Below, piece by piece: positions 12,468 through 23,392 of a DNA stretch of 64,000 nucleotides. A program made the translations under genes and the position numbers. Each line of letters opens with the position of its first letter. Within the stretch, counting starts at the first letter, position 1. The notes under the pieces are model-generated. The model was not told where the DNA came from, ran no database searches, and saw only the letters and a program-made list of their open reading frames with translations. The stretch is from Colius striatus (lineage: Eukaryota > Chordata > Aves > Coliiformes > Coliidae), in contig NC_084763.1 of the NCBI RefSeq assembly GCF_028858725.1, positions 54,568,152-54,632,151 of the forward strand, read 5' to 3'.

Positions 12468-15400
12468 CTGTTGAAAACCAGAGACACTTGCATTAACTTT
12501 TAGTAGTTAGATGATTGGGCTTTCTTAGAATTGGAACATCCAGCACCCCTTGGTTCACATTTCTATGGTATCAACTCTCACTTACAAAGGAGAAAGTTCT
12601 AGTTGGTAAATAGTGTGCAGAAAACCACTTCAGCTTTATTGACTTCATCTGAAAACAGGCCACCTTGGTCCAAACATGTGGCTCTGTTTACTGACATGTT
12701 TGACTCAGGTGATGCAGGAAGCCTTTTGAGAGCTCACTCACTCAGCTGAACTTCAATACTCACTACAGAGGAAACTGGCAGCCACTGAAGGATTTACTGT
12801 CAGATGAATTTTGTGATCATTTCTTACAGAAGCCTGTTTACTACATCTGTGTGTTCAGCCATCTGGACTGCTAGATGCTGTTCTGTTCAATACTTGCTAC
12901 CACATGCAGGCTGTACTGACCAGTAGACAAAATGAGTACTTTAACAACAGAAATGAAATCAAAGTTACCAACCTGTCCATCTCTAGTTTCGACAGTCTTA
13001 ATTAGAAGTGTCCTCTTTGAGTGAGTATCAACCATTGGCTGAGACTCAATGTTGGTTTCTGCAGAGAAAAATGTATTATTACCAACAGTCTCGAAGTGCC
13101 TTCTCAAAGAAACAAAGTGTAACAGCATTTAGTGGCTACTTCAGAATCCCAGTTGGGTACATAAAGAAGTCTCCTGCCTGAATCAGCTGATTCCCATTTT
13201 CTCCCCATTCCCCTTAAAGCATCTTCAGCAGGCACCTCAACCAATCCCTATGTGTGATATGGAGAAACATTTGTGCCCAGGAACAAAGCAGCTCCTTCCA
13301 TTCAAGGTTAAGTAATTGCAACTCTTGTAGTTATAGCTAAGAAAACCATTTTACACAAGTTCAAACACTAGAATAAAAGAACTACCTAGGAGCCTTTTGC
13401 TAAAGCTAGAACAGCTGTCTAACCCCATGGAGCAGAAACACATTACCTCTCAGGTTCAAAGAAGCAAAGGTTGGAATAGGCATGTTAATCCTGAAAGGAA
13501 AAAGAAATGCATCAAGTCAGACATGAGTACAGAGTATCTACTAGTAACTGCTGTTTAGAAGAGTGTCTGCACATGACTTTTACCTGCTCTCTTCACCCTC
13601 CAGCAGTTTTCTGTAGGTGGCAATCTCAATATCAAGAGCCATCTTTACATTCAGCAGGTCCTGGTACTCGCGGAGATGACGAGCCATTTCTTCCTTCATG
13701 TTCTGAATCTCGTCCTGCAGACGCCCAATAGTGTCCTGGTAGTTAGCAGCTTCAACAGCAAAGTTCTCCTCCATTTCACGCATTTGGCGCTCCAGGGATT
13801 CGTTCTGGGAAGAGAACAACGAAGTCAAGCACTCCTGCACTTCAGCCACTCTGCCTCACCCTCAGAGCCTTTTAAGTTCTTTAGAAAGGGGAGTTACTTC
13901 AGCATCCTTTCTGAAAATGTGTCCCAGTTTTGTCATCTCTTTATTTTCCCTTTGCAAAGCCAAGCTGGGTTATTCCACTACTTGTGGTATGCCACATATT
14001 TGTTCTACCAGGTGGCAAAGCAACCCCTTATAGTAAGGCCAACCACGTAGTACAGGTCAGCATGCAGGTAGTCCTCTGAAAGGGGATTTGCAGCTGTACT
14101 GTACACTGTTAAATCTGTTTCAAGCCAGCCTTTACAGCACTTAGGTTCTAGCAACAGCAAGATTCACACCTCCTTTCCACTGTTCCACCAGCCTTTTTTA
14201 TAGCTTCAGCTGTACCTGACAGACAAGCCATCAACACTTCCAGCAAGGGTTACATGAACAGTGCTAGCAGGAGAATGAACTCATTGTTTATACCTTAGGT
14301 AAGACTAGTTTAGTAGATCAATTCAACCAGAGCACTGTAGTACATGCAGGCAGATTGAGTCCACAGCATCCTTTCCAAAAGCACTAACATGCTGCTGTAT
14401 TGCACAGGACATCAGCTGCATTCCCATCTGTATCAATAACAGTGCAGTGCTTACAGCTGCAAAGGAAAGGCCATCCCAACAACTGCTGTCTCCTACTTAC
14501 GCTTCCCTTCAGAGCATCGACCTCGCAGGTGAGAGACTGAATCTGCCTGCGGTACTCATTGGCCTCCTGTTTGGCCTGGCGCAGGGCATCGTTGTTCCGG
14601 TTAGCAGCTTCGGAGAGGTCTGCAAACTGTGGAAATCCCCAGCTTGGTTAGAGTGACACTTCAACAGAAATGCTATAAACAGACTTTTTTCTGGACACAG
14701 CACTTGAGGGCAACTGAAGCCATTACAAGCCTGAAACACCGAACTATTAGGATTACTCTTCAAATGCCTTTATTCCCAGTTGTTAAACTGGACTCTGTAG
14801 TTCAGCTGTTCCTTTGTTTCCCCACCCTGTATGCTTCCCATCTTTTCATCACTTTTTTTCACCCATTCATTCCCTCCTCCTCCAGTATTTCAGCCAACAT
14901 CTGCTTCCAGACTCCAAGTGTGAACCCATTACTTTGATGCCCTACATTATGGCACAAAACACTTTCATCTGCGCTCTTCCCAGATCTGGAGTTTAAAGAC
15001 AACCTTGTGCCATGGCTGTGTCCAGTATGGACAGAGGGGACAAGCAAAGCTGTATGTGCAGCCAGAGTGCCTGATGCATCTGAACAGGTTGTACTCACTT
15101 TGGACTTGTACCACTCTTCAGCTTCCTGAAGATTCTTAGCAGCAACGCTTTCGTACTGTTGGCGAACGTCACGCAGGGCAGCAGTAAGGTCAGGCTTAGA
15201 AACATCCATATCAATCTGGATGTGCTGTTCCTGGAGTTGGGCCTGCAGCTCTCGGATTTCCTTAGAGGGAAGCAGACACTCAGTGTTGTTACATGACAAC
15301 ACAGAGAATGTACAGCAGTAGGGACTCAGGCCCAGAATCACCAAAGAGCTTACTTGCTCGCTGGACCGTCAGCATCTAATCCCAGACATGATTACTCAGC

Positions 15401-18400
15401 TTACCTCATCATGAAGCTTCTTCAAGAAGACAATCTCCTCTTGCAGGGACTCAACTTTGCGCTCAAGATCAAGACGTGCCAGAGAGGCATTGTCAACATC
15501 CTGAGCAGAGAGAACAACAATTAACAGTCTTACATAACTCATGTAGAAAAGACCTTTTTTACAGTCTTTCACAGTCACCTCCCACCCTCGCCTCAGAGAC
15601 CACTATATGCACCTTTGCTGTGCTTTTGAGAATTAGACAGCACATAGATTTCTTCATCTATGCCCACATATTGTTGAGCATGGGAAAGAGCACACAGATC
15701 ATGCTGAGTGTAAACCCTGCTTGAAGATGAAGCGGGTACTTGCGTCAGAAAACGGTGATAAGCTCTTTTAGTTTGACTACACTGAAAAAAACCAGTTAGG
15801 TCTTGCAATTTACAAACTTCCATTTCTTCCAGTGGGCCTTAAAAGTGCAACTCATGTGCCTACAGACCTATCACTGGCCTTAATTTCTTGTTAATCTCTT
15901 AGAGACTGTTTGGTAATTAACCATAGAATCCTTTAGGTCCACACAGAGCAGCTTGAAAGCCCAATTTTACTGTAAAGTTAGTGAGGTACGTATAGGAACC
16001 ACAAACTTTTACTTCTCCAAATGGTTTGACAGCTCTCCCTTGAGAAAAAGAAGGCATGAGCATAAACACAAACTGAGTTAGTCATCATTGCCTACACCCT
16101 CAGAGCAACTGGCAAAGACTCCACCTTTTGCTGGTTGGAGATAGTCTTAATCAACAGCAAAAATTCATTTAAGGCATAACAGAAGATACGCCACGGATGT
16201 CACCCGTGAGCAGCCTCAATTACTTCAAAAACATGACATTGATTGGCAACTTTTTATGTTTTAAAGGTGCAAGGCTATTAGTTTGCAAAGGGGAAAATGG
16301 TTGCTTTCATACTAGTTACAGCCAGCTGCATGCTTATGTTCACACGGTATTAACCTATCGGGTTTCCACAGCTTACACTAAAGCTATTTTGGTTTGCCCA
16401 AAGCATAATTCCTAATCAGCAGTTCCCACTGTTATTGCACCTTTGAAATAAGGAGTGTTTTCTTTAGACTCCTAGAAAGCCCTTCCTTGGATCCCTCCTA
16501 CTCTGGGGTAAGGTTCTTGCTCCAGAAGAATTCTGTTTTCTTTATCCCCTATTCCATAACTTCCCTATCAATTCCAGTTTCACACCCACACAGTTCACAT
16601 GGTTTATGGTCTTTGATTTGGAGAAAGGACTCCTTAATTCATTTGTTCTCCTCCCCCCACAAAAAACCCTGAAGATCATTCTGGAAGGAAGTGACATGGC
16701 TGTGACCCAGCACGTTTACACAATTAGACAGGCATCCAAAGAGCTTCCAGGGGATTTTACAAAACCCTGCACCCTGAAGACTATTCATTTTTTCAGGGCA
16801 ACTGAACAGCTAGAGGATTTTTAAGAGCTTATAATAAATTCAAAGCATCTTAAACTGAAGACAATTAGAATACATGGTATGCATTTTACTACCTACATTA
16901 AGTTAGGGAGTAAAGAATCAGTGTATTTCCTAGATGTATAGAGAACCACATAAATAAGCTACTCTGTTTGCTCAGGCTACAAGTAAGGCACAAATACATG
17001 CAACTGGCCTATGCATTGATTTTATCCCTGGAGATTCTTAAATGCCAGTCACAGTTTGCAGGGTTAAGCATCCATGTTTGCTTTAGACCAGCCTCAGAAG
17101 CAGAACTGTTGGTCTTGTCATAGGTTCAGGATCCACTCCTTGCTGCCAGACTAGCTGGTAAAACTGCTGTAACTGACTCACTAATTGTGATGCTGGTTCT
17201 GTCCCAAAGGAAAGAACTTACTGAACTTTTAGGTTCACTTTATGTTGTATACACCTCAGCACATGAGTAAAATCACATATTTGCTCAGAGGAAGAATTAA
17301 GTTCAGTACATATGAGCTGAACAGTCTCTAAAGTAGGCAGCTTTTGGAAGTATGAAGTTTAAGTTCAAATATTTGCTCACAGTCTTTTAAAATACTTGAG
17401 TACACAATTGGTCCATCAAGTAGAAAGTAAATTTGATGCTACATCAGAACAGTAAAGCACCTGCTGAAGTGTTCCAAATTCATGTATGCAATTTCCTAGT
17501 GCAGGCATATAGCACTTCAACAAAAGTGCTGTATGTTTTTTCACAAGGGAAAGCACAACAGGATGTCTCAGCTTCAGTGTTCCATGAATTTCAGTTCTCT
17601 TGGAGGAGAACAATACACTGAAACAGATTTAGTCTTCAAAACTTGCATGTGAAGCCTACCCTCTCATGGCAAGGAAAAACTAGGTATTACTGTTGCTCCA
17701 ATACCAGCATACACCAGTTACATTACAAGCAGATTTAGTGTAATGTTTCCACACACAATATTATATGTAAGATACAACTTTGTGGGTTAAATTATGGAAT
17801 ATGAGACATGCACAAATTCAAGTTCACTTAAAAGCATAGAGCCTTTCATTGGTTTGAAATAGAGGCAGGCATACCCTGAAATGCACTGAGTATGAAACAT
17901 CACTTAGACGTCAGCCTTAAGTTAAAGGATCCTTTAACTAAATTCAGCAATGAATTAGAACAGAGGAGGTTCTCTAAAACTTAAGTTAAATGCTTCTGCA
18001 TGGAATTTCACACTATGTGCACTCAAAAAAACCTCAGAAGCTGAAGTTAAAGCAGTCTCTTGAACTGTCCTGTTTTAAGATCCTGTCCCTGGAACACCAA
18101 CAGAGACTCTGAATTGCCACACTCCAATGGGAGAGGGTGTCTCAGCTTCCACACGTTATTTCATGAAGACACCTACTCTAGTCAGAGACTATAAATATAC
18201 TCTAGTCAAAAGCCTTGTCCAGGGAAACGCTGACAATCGAGTGATGATTTCCTGAATGGTGACATCTAACATCTATGAAGAGCTCTGGGACAAAGTCAGC
18301 TTGTGCCCAGCTGTCTGGAGATAACAGCAGCGCCTTCCAGCTGGGAGCAACGCCAGCAATGCCATTTCACATCAGCACTTTTAGGGAAAAAGGCCTTGTT

Positions 18401-20075
18401 TTGAGAAGGTACATTCCTAAATATCTCCTAGTCCAAACGAGGCTTAATCCAAGCCGAAAGCTGGGTTTGCACAAGTGAAAACCTGAGCTTAACACTTTTT
18501 GAACACTGTTTGCACAGTTGGTTCTGGCTGTCATGAAGAGTTTAGTTCATCTGGATGGCATCATGGCATCCTACAGAGACTAAACTCCCATGCAACTTGT
18601 TTCCTACGTTAACATCTTCGTTTACAGAGGATTAAATTCTGTGTTCCTAACAGACACCCAGAGGAGGCAGAGTTGACCGCTGTGACCTCACCCCAAGGAA
18701 CAAACCGTCTACTTGTCAGCAGCCAACACACATATGAAACATGTTAAATTTGAAACTGCTGGCTAGTAATGCACTGACCAAAGTGACTCACTTGTAGAAA
18801 TGCTGGACCATACACACCATCGACGCTTTTTGCCAGCAATATGCCCGCACCATTACACATTTAGTAAGAATGCAGCCCACTGCGCCCTCCCCTCCCACAC
18901 AAAGGCATCTATTATTTCAATCTGCTGCCACCACACTTGCCATAATGCCTCTATCTGCATTCCACGGTGAATCCCATAGAAACCATTAATACACTTCAGC
19001 CAAGCGAGCAGATGGCCCCCTTTCACTTTTATTGGATCGGAAAGCGATTCCACGTCGGAGCGCTCTTTGTAAACCAGGCTAGACTTGGATAAAGCAAGAC
19101 AATAGTTCCTCTCTCCACTCTACCCCCCCGCTTCAGCCGGCAGCATCCCCCAAAGAAAACACGGAGGGTTTGCGTGAGAACTGACGGGATTCCTTTGTGT
19201 GAGAAACACAAACTCCTACAGCCCCGTCCCAAGCACAACCACCTCAGGCTCTCCTCTCCCGCTAGTCCCAACCTCTCTCCCTTCAGCCTCCATCCCGCTA
19301 CCCACAAACCTGTCTGAAGGACTGTAGGGTGTTCTCAGCCTCCTCCCGCTGCAGCATCTCCTCTTGCAACCTGAAAGGGGCAAGACAGCGGTGAAGTGAG
19401 GTGGGAACGGAGTGGGATCCCTCAAGGTACCCAGCCTCCCGCCGTCCCCGGACCGGCAGGGGATGCTAAGGGGCTGCCCCACGGCAGGGGCGAGACGCCG
19501 CCGGCCGAGCGCCCCCTCCCCGCGCACACTCACTTCTCCCGCAGCCGCATGATGTCGTCGGCCAGGTTGTCCCGCTCCACCTCCACGCGCGCCTTGTCGT
19601 TGGTGAGCTGGTCCACCTGCCGCCGCAGCTCCCGCATCTCCTCCTCGTACAGGTCACCCAGGCGAGACGTGCCCTTGCCTTTGAGCTGCTCCAGCTCGGC
19701 CAGCAGGATCTTGTTCTGCTGCTCCAGGAATCGCACCTTGTCGATGTAGTTGGCGAAGCGGTCGTTGAGCTCCTGCAGCTCCACCTTCTCGTTGGTGCGG
19801 TTCGCCTTGAACTCCGTGTTGATGGCGTCGGCCAGGGAGAAGTCCACGGAGTCGTGGAGCCGCATGGGCGGCATGCTGCTCCTCAGCCGCACCGACGTGG
19901 ACTTGGTGGCGTACATGCCGCCGGGCGAAGCGGACACGTAGCGGGCGGCGCTGGGCCGCAGGGAGCTGCCCAGCGAGTAGCGGCTGCTCGAGGTGATGTA
20001 GCGGGTGCCGGTGCTGGGGCGGCTGCCCCCGCCGAACATGCGGCGGTACGAGGAGTTCTTGGTGGTGACGCTCAT
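12426..20075 (-). CDS. VIM: Vimentin, type III intermediate filament (9 exons)
   Basis: Vimentin polymerises into cytoplasmic 10-nm filaments in mesenchymal cells. Joined exons: 20075-19534, 19370-19310, 15500-15405, 15260-15099, 14626-14501, 13804-13584, 13490-13447, 13058-12973 and 12467-12426. Total 1380 bp, 459 residues plus stop, matching the family length. The head (about 1-95) is Ser/Arg/Tyr-rich, beginning [20 protein letters not shown]. The helix-initiation motif [20 protein letters not shown] spans 103-122. Coiled-coil rod follows to the helix-termination motif near 375-401 ([14 protein letters not shown]), then a short tail ending SQHHDDLE. The single cysteine is C321. Exon sizes 61, 96, 162, 126, 221, 44 and 86 equal those of mammalian VIM, and all introns are GT-AG. 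The start has G at -3. The 213 open codons upstream are a GC-rich artefact. No disruption was seen. Confidence 0.98.
12973..13058 (-). CDS. VIM: VIM exon 8
   Basis: 86 bp, residues 419-446. Tail segment with the conserved [17 protein letters not shown] stretch. Acceptor CTGCAG, donor GTTGGT. Confidence 0.97.
13447..13490 (-). CDS. VIM: VIM exon 7
   Basis: 44 bp, residues 404-417 with split codons at both ends. First part of the tail: [14 protein letters not shown]. This is the bird form; mammals have ISLPLPNFSSLNLR. Confidence 0.96.
13584..13804 (-). CDS. VIM: VIM exon 6
   Basis: 221 bp, residues 330-402 plus two bases of R403. Carries the end of coil 2 and the conserved helix-termination motif ([20 protein letters not shown] at 379-398). 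Donor AG|GTAAAA. Confidence 0.97.
14501..14626 (-). CDS. VIM: VIM exon 5
   Basis: 126 bp, residues 288-329. Coil 2 segment [15 protein letters not shown]... with the only cysteine of the protein (C321, in [11 protein letters not shown]). Donor GTAAGT. Confidence 0.97.
15099..15260 (-). CDS. VIM: VIM exon 4
   Basis: 162 bp, residues 234-287. Covers the end of coil 1B and the linker into coil 2 (contains [20 protein letters not shown]). Acceptor TCTAAG, donor GTGAGT. Confidence 0.97.
15405..15500 (-). CDS. VIM: VIM exon 3
   Basis: 96 bp, phase 0 at both ends, residues 202-233 (starts [15 protein letters not shown]). Coil 1B. Acceptor GCTCAG, donor GTAAGC. Confidence 0.97.
15501..19309 (-). 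other. VIM intron 2, no nested gene seen
   Basis: The largest VIM intron at 3.8 kb. I found no nested exon, no CR1 end and no long simple repeat; sequence complexity is high throughout. The absence of CR1 is compatible with regulatory content, but that is only inference. Confidence 0.6.
19310..19370 (-). CDS. VIM: VIM exon 2
   Basis: 61 bp between acceptor TTTCAG and donor GTTTGT. Encodes [20 protein letters not shown] (182-201), part of coil 1B. Confidence 0.97.
19534..20075 (-). CDS. VIM: VIM exon 1 (coding)
   Basis: Encodes residues 1-180 and two bases of codon 181: head domain, coil 1A and the start of coil 1B. It ends ...MRLREK with donor AA|GTGAGTG. The DSVD sequence (75-78) corresponds to the known caspase-cleavage site of mammalian vimentin. 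Confidence 0.97.
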
Positions 20076-20178
20076 AGCGGCGGCAGGGGCTTTGTAATCC
20101 GGGAGCGGCGCGGGACGAGCTGGCTGCGGGTGCGCGGCGCGACGGGCGAACAAGGGCGGCGGCCCCGGCCCCGGGCCC

Positions 20179-20188
20179 CTTCTTATGG
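20179..20188 (-). promoter_or_regulatory. TATA-like box of VIM
   Basis: On the minus strand the sequence reads CATAAGAAGG, the only A/T-rich hexamer-like element in the proximal GC-rich promoter. It is about 105 bp upstream of the ATG. A start site near 20155 would give an 80-nt leader. It is a degenerate TATA match, so this is inferred. Confidence 0.5.
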
Positions 20189-20228
20189 GCCCGCCCCGCC
20201 CGCCGCCGGGCCCGCCCCGCCCGCCGCC
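20187..20228 (-). promoter_or_regulatory. Duplicated 21-bp GC-box unit
   Basis: Two perfect, abutting 21-bp copies (20187-20207 and 20208-20228). Each carries CCGCCCCGCC, which is a GGCGGGGCGG Sp1/KLF site on the gene-sense strand. They lie immediately upstream of the TATA-like box. Confidence 0.85.
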
Positions 20229-20232
20229 CGCA

Positions 20233-20315
20233 GCCAATGGGAGCGCCGCCCGCCGCGCCCGCGGCCAATGGGAGCGCCGCCCGCCGCGCCCGCGGCCAAT
20301 GGGAGCGCCGCCCGC
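20233..20315 (-). promoter_or_regulatory. Triple CCAAT (NF-Y) array, 31-bp period
   Basis: Two perfect 31-bp copies (20233-20263, 20264-20294) and a third matching for its first 21 bp (20295-20315). Each starts GCCAATGGGAGCG. The CCAAT pentamers lie at 20234-20238, 20265-20269 and 20296-20300. They are inverted relative to the gene, as is common for NF-Y sites. With a start site near 20155 they sit at about -80, -111 and -142. Confidence 0.85.
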
Positions 20316-20660
20316 TGCCGCGCCGCGCCTCGCCCCGCGGGGAGGGGGCGGCGGCCGCCGGGGCGGGGGGGCGCGCGGGGGCTGGAGCCGCGCCGCGGAC
20401 ACAAAGGCGGGCGGGGGGGCGGCCGCGGGCACGGCAGAGCCCTGCTGCTGCTGGCCCCCGCTATTCGTGGTCCCTGCCGCTGTCCCCTCTCGCCACGGCC
20501 CGGTACGGTACGGTGCGGCTGCTGTGCCCCGGGAGCCGGCGGATGTCTCAGCGGGGGGAAGCGGTCGGCAGCTGGGCCGCAGGGGGAGCCCCGGCGGGGC
20601 GGGGTGGGGCGAGGATGGCAGCGGCCTCATCTTCGGCTTGAGGGAAGTAGGCGCTGCGAT

Positions 20661-22849
20661 CTGCCGGGGTTCCGTTATCCCCTTGCTGAGAGAGCAGCTT
20701 TGCCGTTCTGTCACGGGACACGCAACAATACTCCAAATAACCGGGAAGCGTACGTTAAAAAGCTCCCTCTAGGCGTGACGTGTGCGTTTCTCTGTCTCTA
20801 TATCTTTTGGGGAACCTGTTTCTTTTCTTTCTTAGCATTCTAAAACGGACTAAGGCCAGGGAAGTGATGCAAACTATTCAAAAGGAGCTGCCAGATGTCC
20901 AAAATAATCAGGCAGAAAACCAATCTGTGTGCTACGACAGCAATCTCAGCTCCTACCTCTGCACCAAAGACACGGCCCTTACAGGCTACATGTGTTTTCC
21001 CTGCAGCTGGGTGAGCACTTACCCAGGTAAGGCTTAATTCTGTCATTACTGACACCAGGTTCTCACCAGTAACTGTTTTTTTTAGTGTGGACAGTGCATT
21101 ATTGAAATAGCTGCAGCCAGGATCTTGCTCCTGGATGCAACCCTTCTAATAACTGGAATAGTGGCAGGATTGATTTCAACAAAGAGTTGTTTCTGCTGTG
21201 CTGTGCCCAACAGACTTTCATAGTAATTTCAGTAGGCACACAGAGTCTTAGGAAAACACCTGGTAAAGTTATAAGTATTTGTTAAGCACAATCCACAAAG
21301 TTGTCCTTTGCATGTAGCTTCAAAGGCCAGGCAAAAATCCCTTCCAGAGCAATTTTACTATCAAAATTGGGCTACCAGCAGTAGAGGTGAATGATGTAGG
21401 TAGTATAAGGCAATAGCAATGGCACAACATTAAACAGAGAGAAACAATCTGAGTAGCAGCAGGTTGTTTTGGATATGAATGCAGAGATGGTTTAAGGGAG
21501 ATGACTACCCCTGTCAATTAGCTAACTTAAAACTTTAGCAGCCAAAGCACAAAGCATATTCTCTAATCCAGCACTGGCACAGGGTAAGGGACATCTTTTT
21601 CCTCTTTGCTATGGGAAGTGATGGACACAATGCAGAGGTATTATCTCTAATGTATTACTACAGCATTTGTAGGATGCAAAGCTACCTCTGATTTTTCATT
21701 CTTTTTAACTTGCAGTCCTGCAGAAGCAAATCCCTTCACTGAAAGTTCTGATAAACCAGAATGCAAACAGCAGGCAGAGGGGAAGGTAGTCTTCACACCC
21801 TCATTCACAGTGAAGCCTGCTACTATATTTCAGCTATTGTACCTTAGCTATTGTACCTCAGATATTGTACTTTATGAGGAAGAATTGGAACCCATACATT
21901 TTATGAAGGATATCTGGGTTTTTGGTAAAGGAAACTGTGCTTTGGTTTCATTCTGATGGCAACCATAAGAGCAAGAATGTAGTTTGCATCTAAATGTAGG
22001 TCCTTGAGGTTTTAATTTCCTTTATTTGCTGAAACTTAAGTCAGTTGAGCTACTGAGGTGCTTGTGGCCTAAGTCCTGGGCTGCAGCTCATTGCATTCAC
22101 CCACTGAATAGGAGGCAGAGGTCACACGGCATTCCTGAGGCAGCCCAGCCTGGACGCTGTTGTGCTGTCCAGCCCTCTGAAAGCTCTTTATTTAAGCCAT
22201 CAAGTTTGAGCTGTAAGCCTTTGTGAGCCCTGGCACAAAGTACACACTCCTCCTCTGAGCAGGCAAAAAAGTAAAGCAGCATATAACCAACAGCCTCACA
22301 GCTTAAAGATGCTTCACTCGGAAGCACGGATGGCTTTAGCAGACTGTTGGTGTTCTAAAGGTGCGTTGTGCCCAATCTGGTTTTGCCAACACAGCACAAC
22401 TTACAATGCTCTGCAAAACCTTTAATGGCACACACACACATCAGACATCTTTCATGCAGAAACTGCTTTGCCCCTAAGATGCAAGGAGGTGTTTGTTTTA
22501 GTAAATAAAGATGACCCCCCTCCACCACCATGTTTCAAGTGTAGTTTCCATATGTTTGTGTCACCACTGCCATATGTACTCCTGGCCACCTGCCTTGTTG
22601 CTATTTCTCACTATGAAATGTTCCTAGAAACGTTCAGATATTGCCTGTTGTCAGGACTACAACAAACCCTTAAGTACCTTTTGCTGCTTGGCACTTACAC
22701 AGATGCAGAAATGGAGGAAGCTCTATGTTTCTTACAAGGCTGTAATAAATTTAATGCACATTTGCATCCTAAACCCCAAAGGGGAACAAGAACTGGTCTC
22801 TGAAAATGTGAAAAGCTCTCCAAAGTACTTATCAGGAAAGCCTGCATCT
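20661..22849. other. Intergenic between VIM and TRDMT1, no gene seen
   Basis: No protein-coding exon recognised. It contains a 14-bp tandem triplet at 21832-21873 and a short (CA)n near 22430. Antisense transcripts from vimentin promoters are known in mammals, but nothing here lets me define one. Confidence 0.5.
21832..21873 (+). repeat. 14-bp tandem repeat, 3 copies
   Basis: AGCTATTGTACCTT, AGCTATTGTACCTC and AGATATTGTACTTT in direct succession; the copies differ at 1-3 positions. Confidence 0.9.
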
Positions 22850-23392
22850 CAGTGCAGCCATCCTGGGATGCATCAAGAAGAGTGTGGGCAGCAGGTCAAG
22901 GGAGGTTCTTCTCCCTCTCTACTCTGCCCTGGTGAGGCCTCATCTGGAGTCCTGTGTCCAGTTCTGGGCTCCTCAGCTCAAGAGGGACAGGGAACTGCTG
23001 GAGAGAGGCCAGTGCAGGGCCACCAAGATGATCAGGGGACTGGAGTATCTTCCTTATGAGGAAAAGCTGCGGGAACTGGGGCTGTTTAGTCTGGAGAAGA
23101 GGAGACTGAGGGGAGATCTTATTAACATTTATAAATATCTAAAGGGTGGGTGTCAGGAGGTTGAGACATCCCTCTTTTCTATAGTAGCTAGCAACAGGAC
23201 AAGGGGTAAAGGGATGAAGCTGGAACACAAAACCCCAGAGGGGTTGTGGAGTCTCCTTCCTTGGAGGTCTTCAAGACCCACCTGGACATGTTTCTGTGTT
23301 ACCTGATCTAGGTGACCCTGCTTCTGCAGGGGGGTTGGACTAGATGATCTCTAAAGGTCCCTTCCAACCCCCACCATTCTGTGATTCTATGA
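22850..23392 (+). mobile_element. CR1 LINE, 3' end with internal deletion
   Basis: The most complete CR1 in the window (about 540 bp, plus orientation). It starts in the ORF2 C-terminal region (CTGGGATGCATCAAGAAGAG; GTCCAGTTCTGGGCTCCTCA) and ends ATTCTGTGATTCTATGA. The ORF2 frame is open over 22884-23306 and reads [20 protein letters not shown]. Relative to the copies at 3545 and 45085, about 85-90 bp are missing at about 23229/23230: the sequence jumps from the GGAACACAAAA segment to CCCCAGAGGGG. Confidence 0.93.

Larger units (their letters stand above)
19480..20660. promoter_or_regulatory. CpG island over VIM exon 1 and promoter
   Basis: Very GC-rich and CpG-dense from the end of exon 2's upstream intron through exon 1 and about 0.5 kb of 5' flank. 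It contains many GC boxes (GGGCGG/CCGCCC). Long open frames on both strands here (for example the plus-strand frame 19854-20843) result from the lack of A/T-rich stop codons. Confidence 0.85.

Noticed and set aside
20076-20714. 213 open codons in frame upstream of the VIM start
   Set aside because: The frame lies in promoter and leader GC-rich DNA. Known vimentins start at the equivalent of 20075, and the TATA-like box and CCAAT boxes fall inside the extension.
19854-20843. 329-codon open frame on the plus strand opposite VIM exon 1, and similar long frames at 20185-20772 and 20237-20641
   Set aside because: They are Ala/Arg/Gly/Pro-rich translations of a CpG island, which lacks stop codons by composition. 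There is no family similarity or splice logic.
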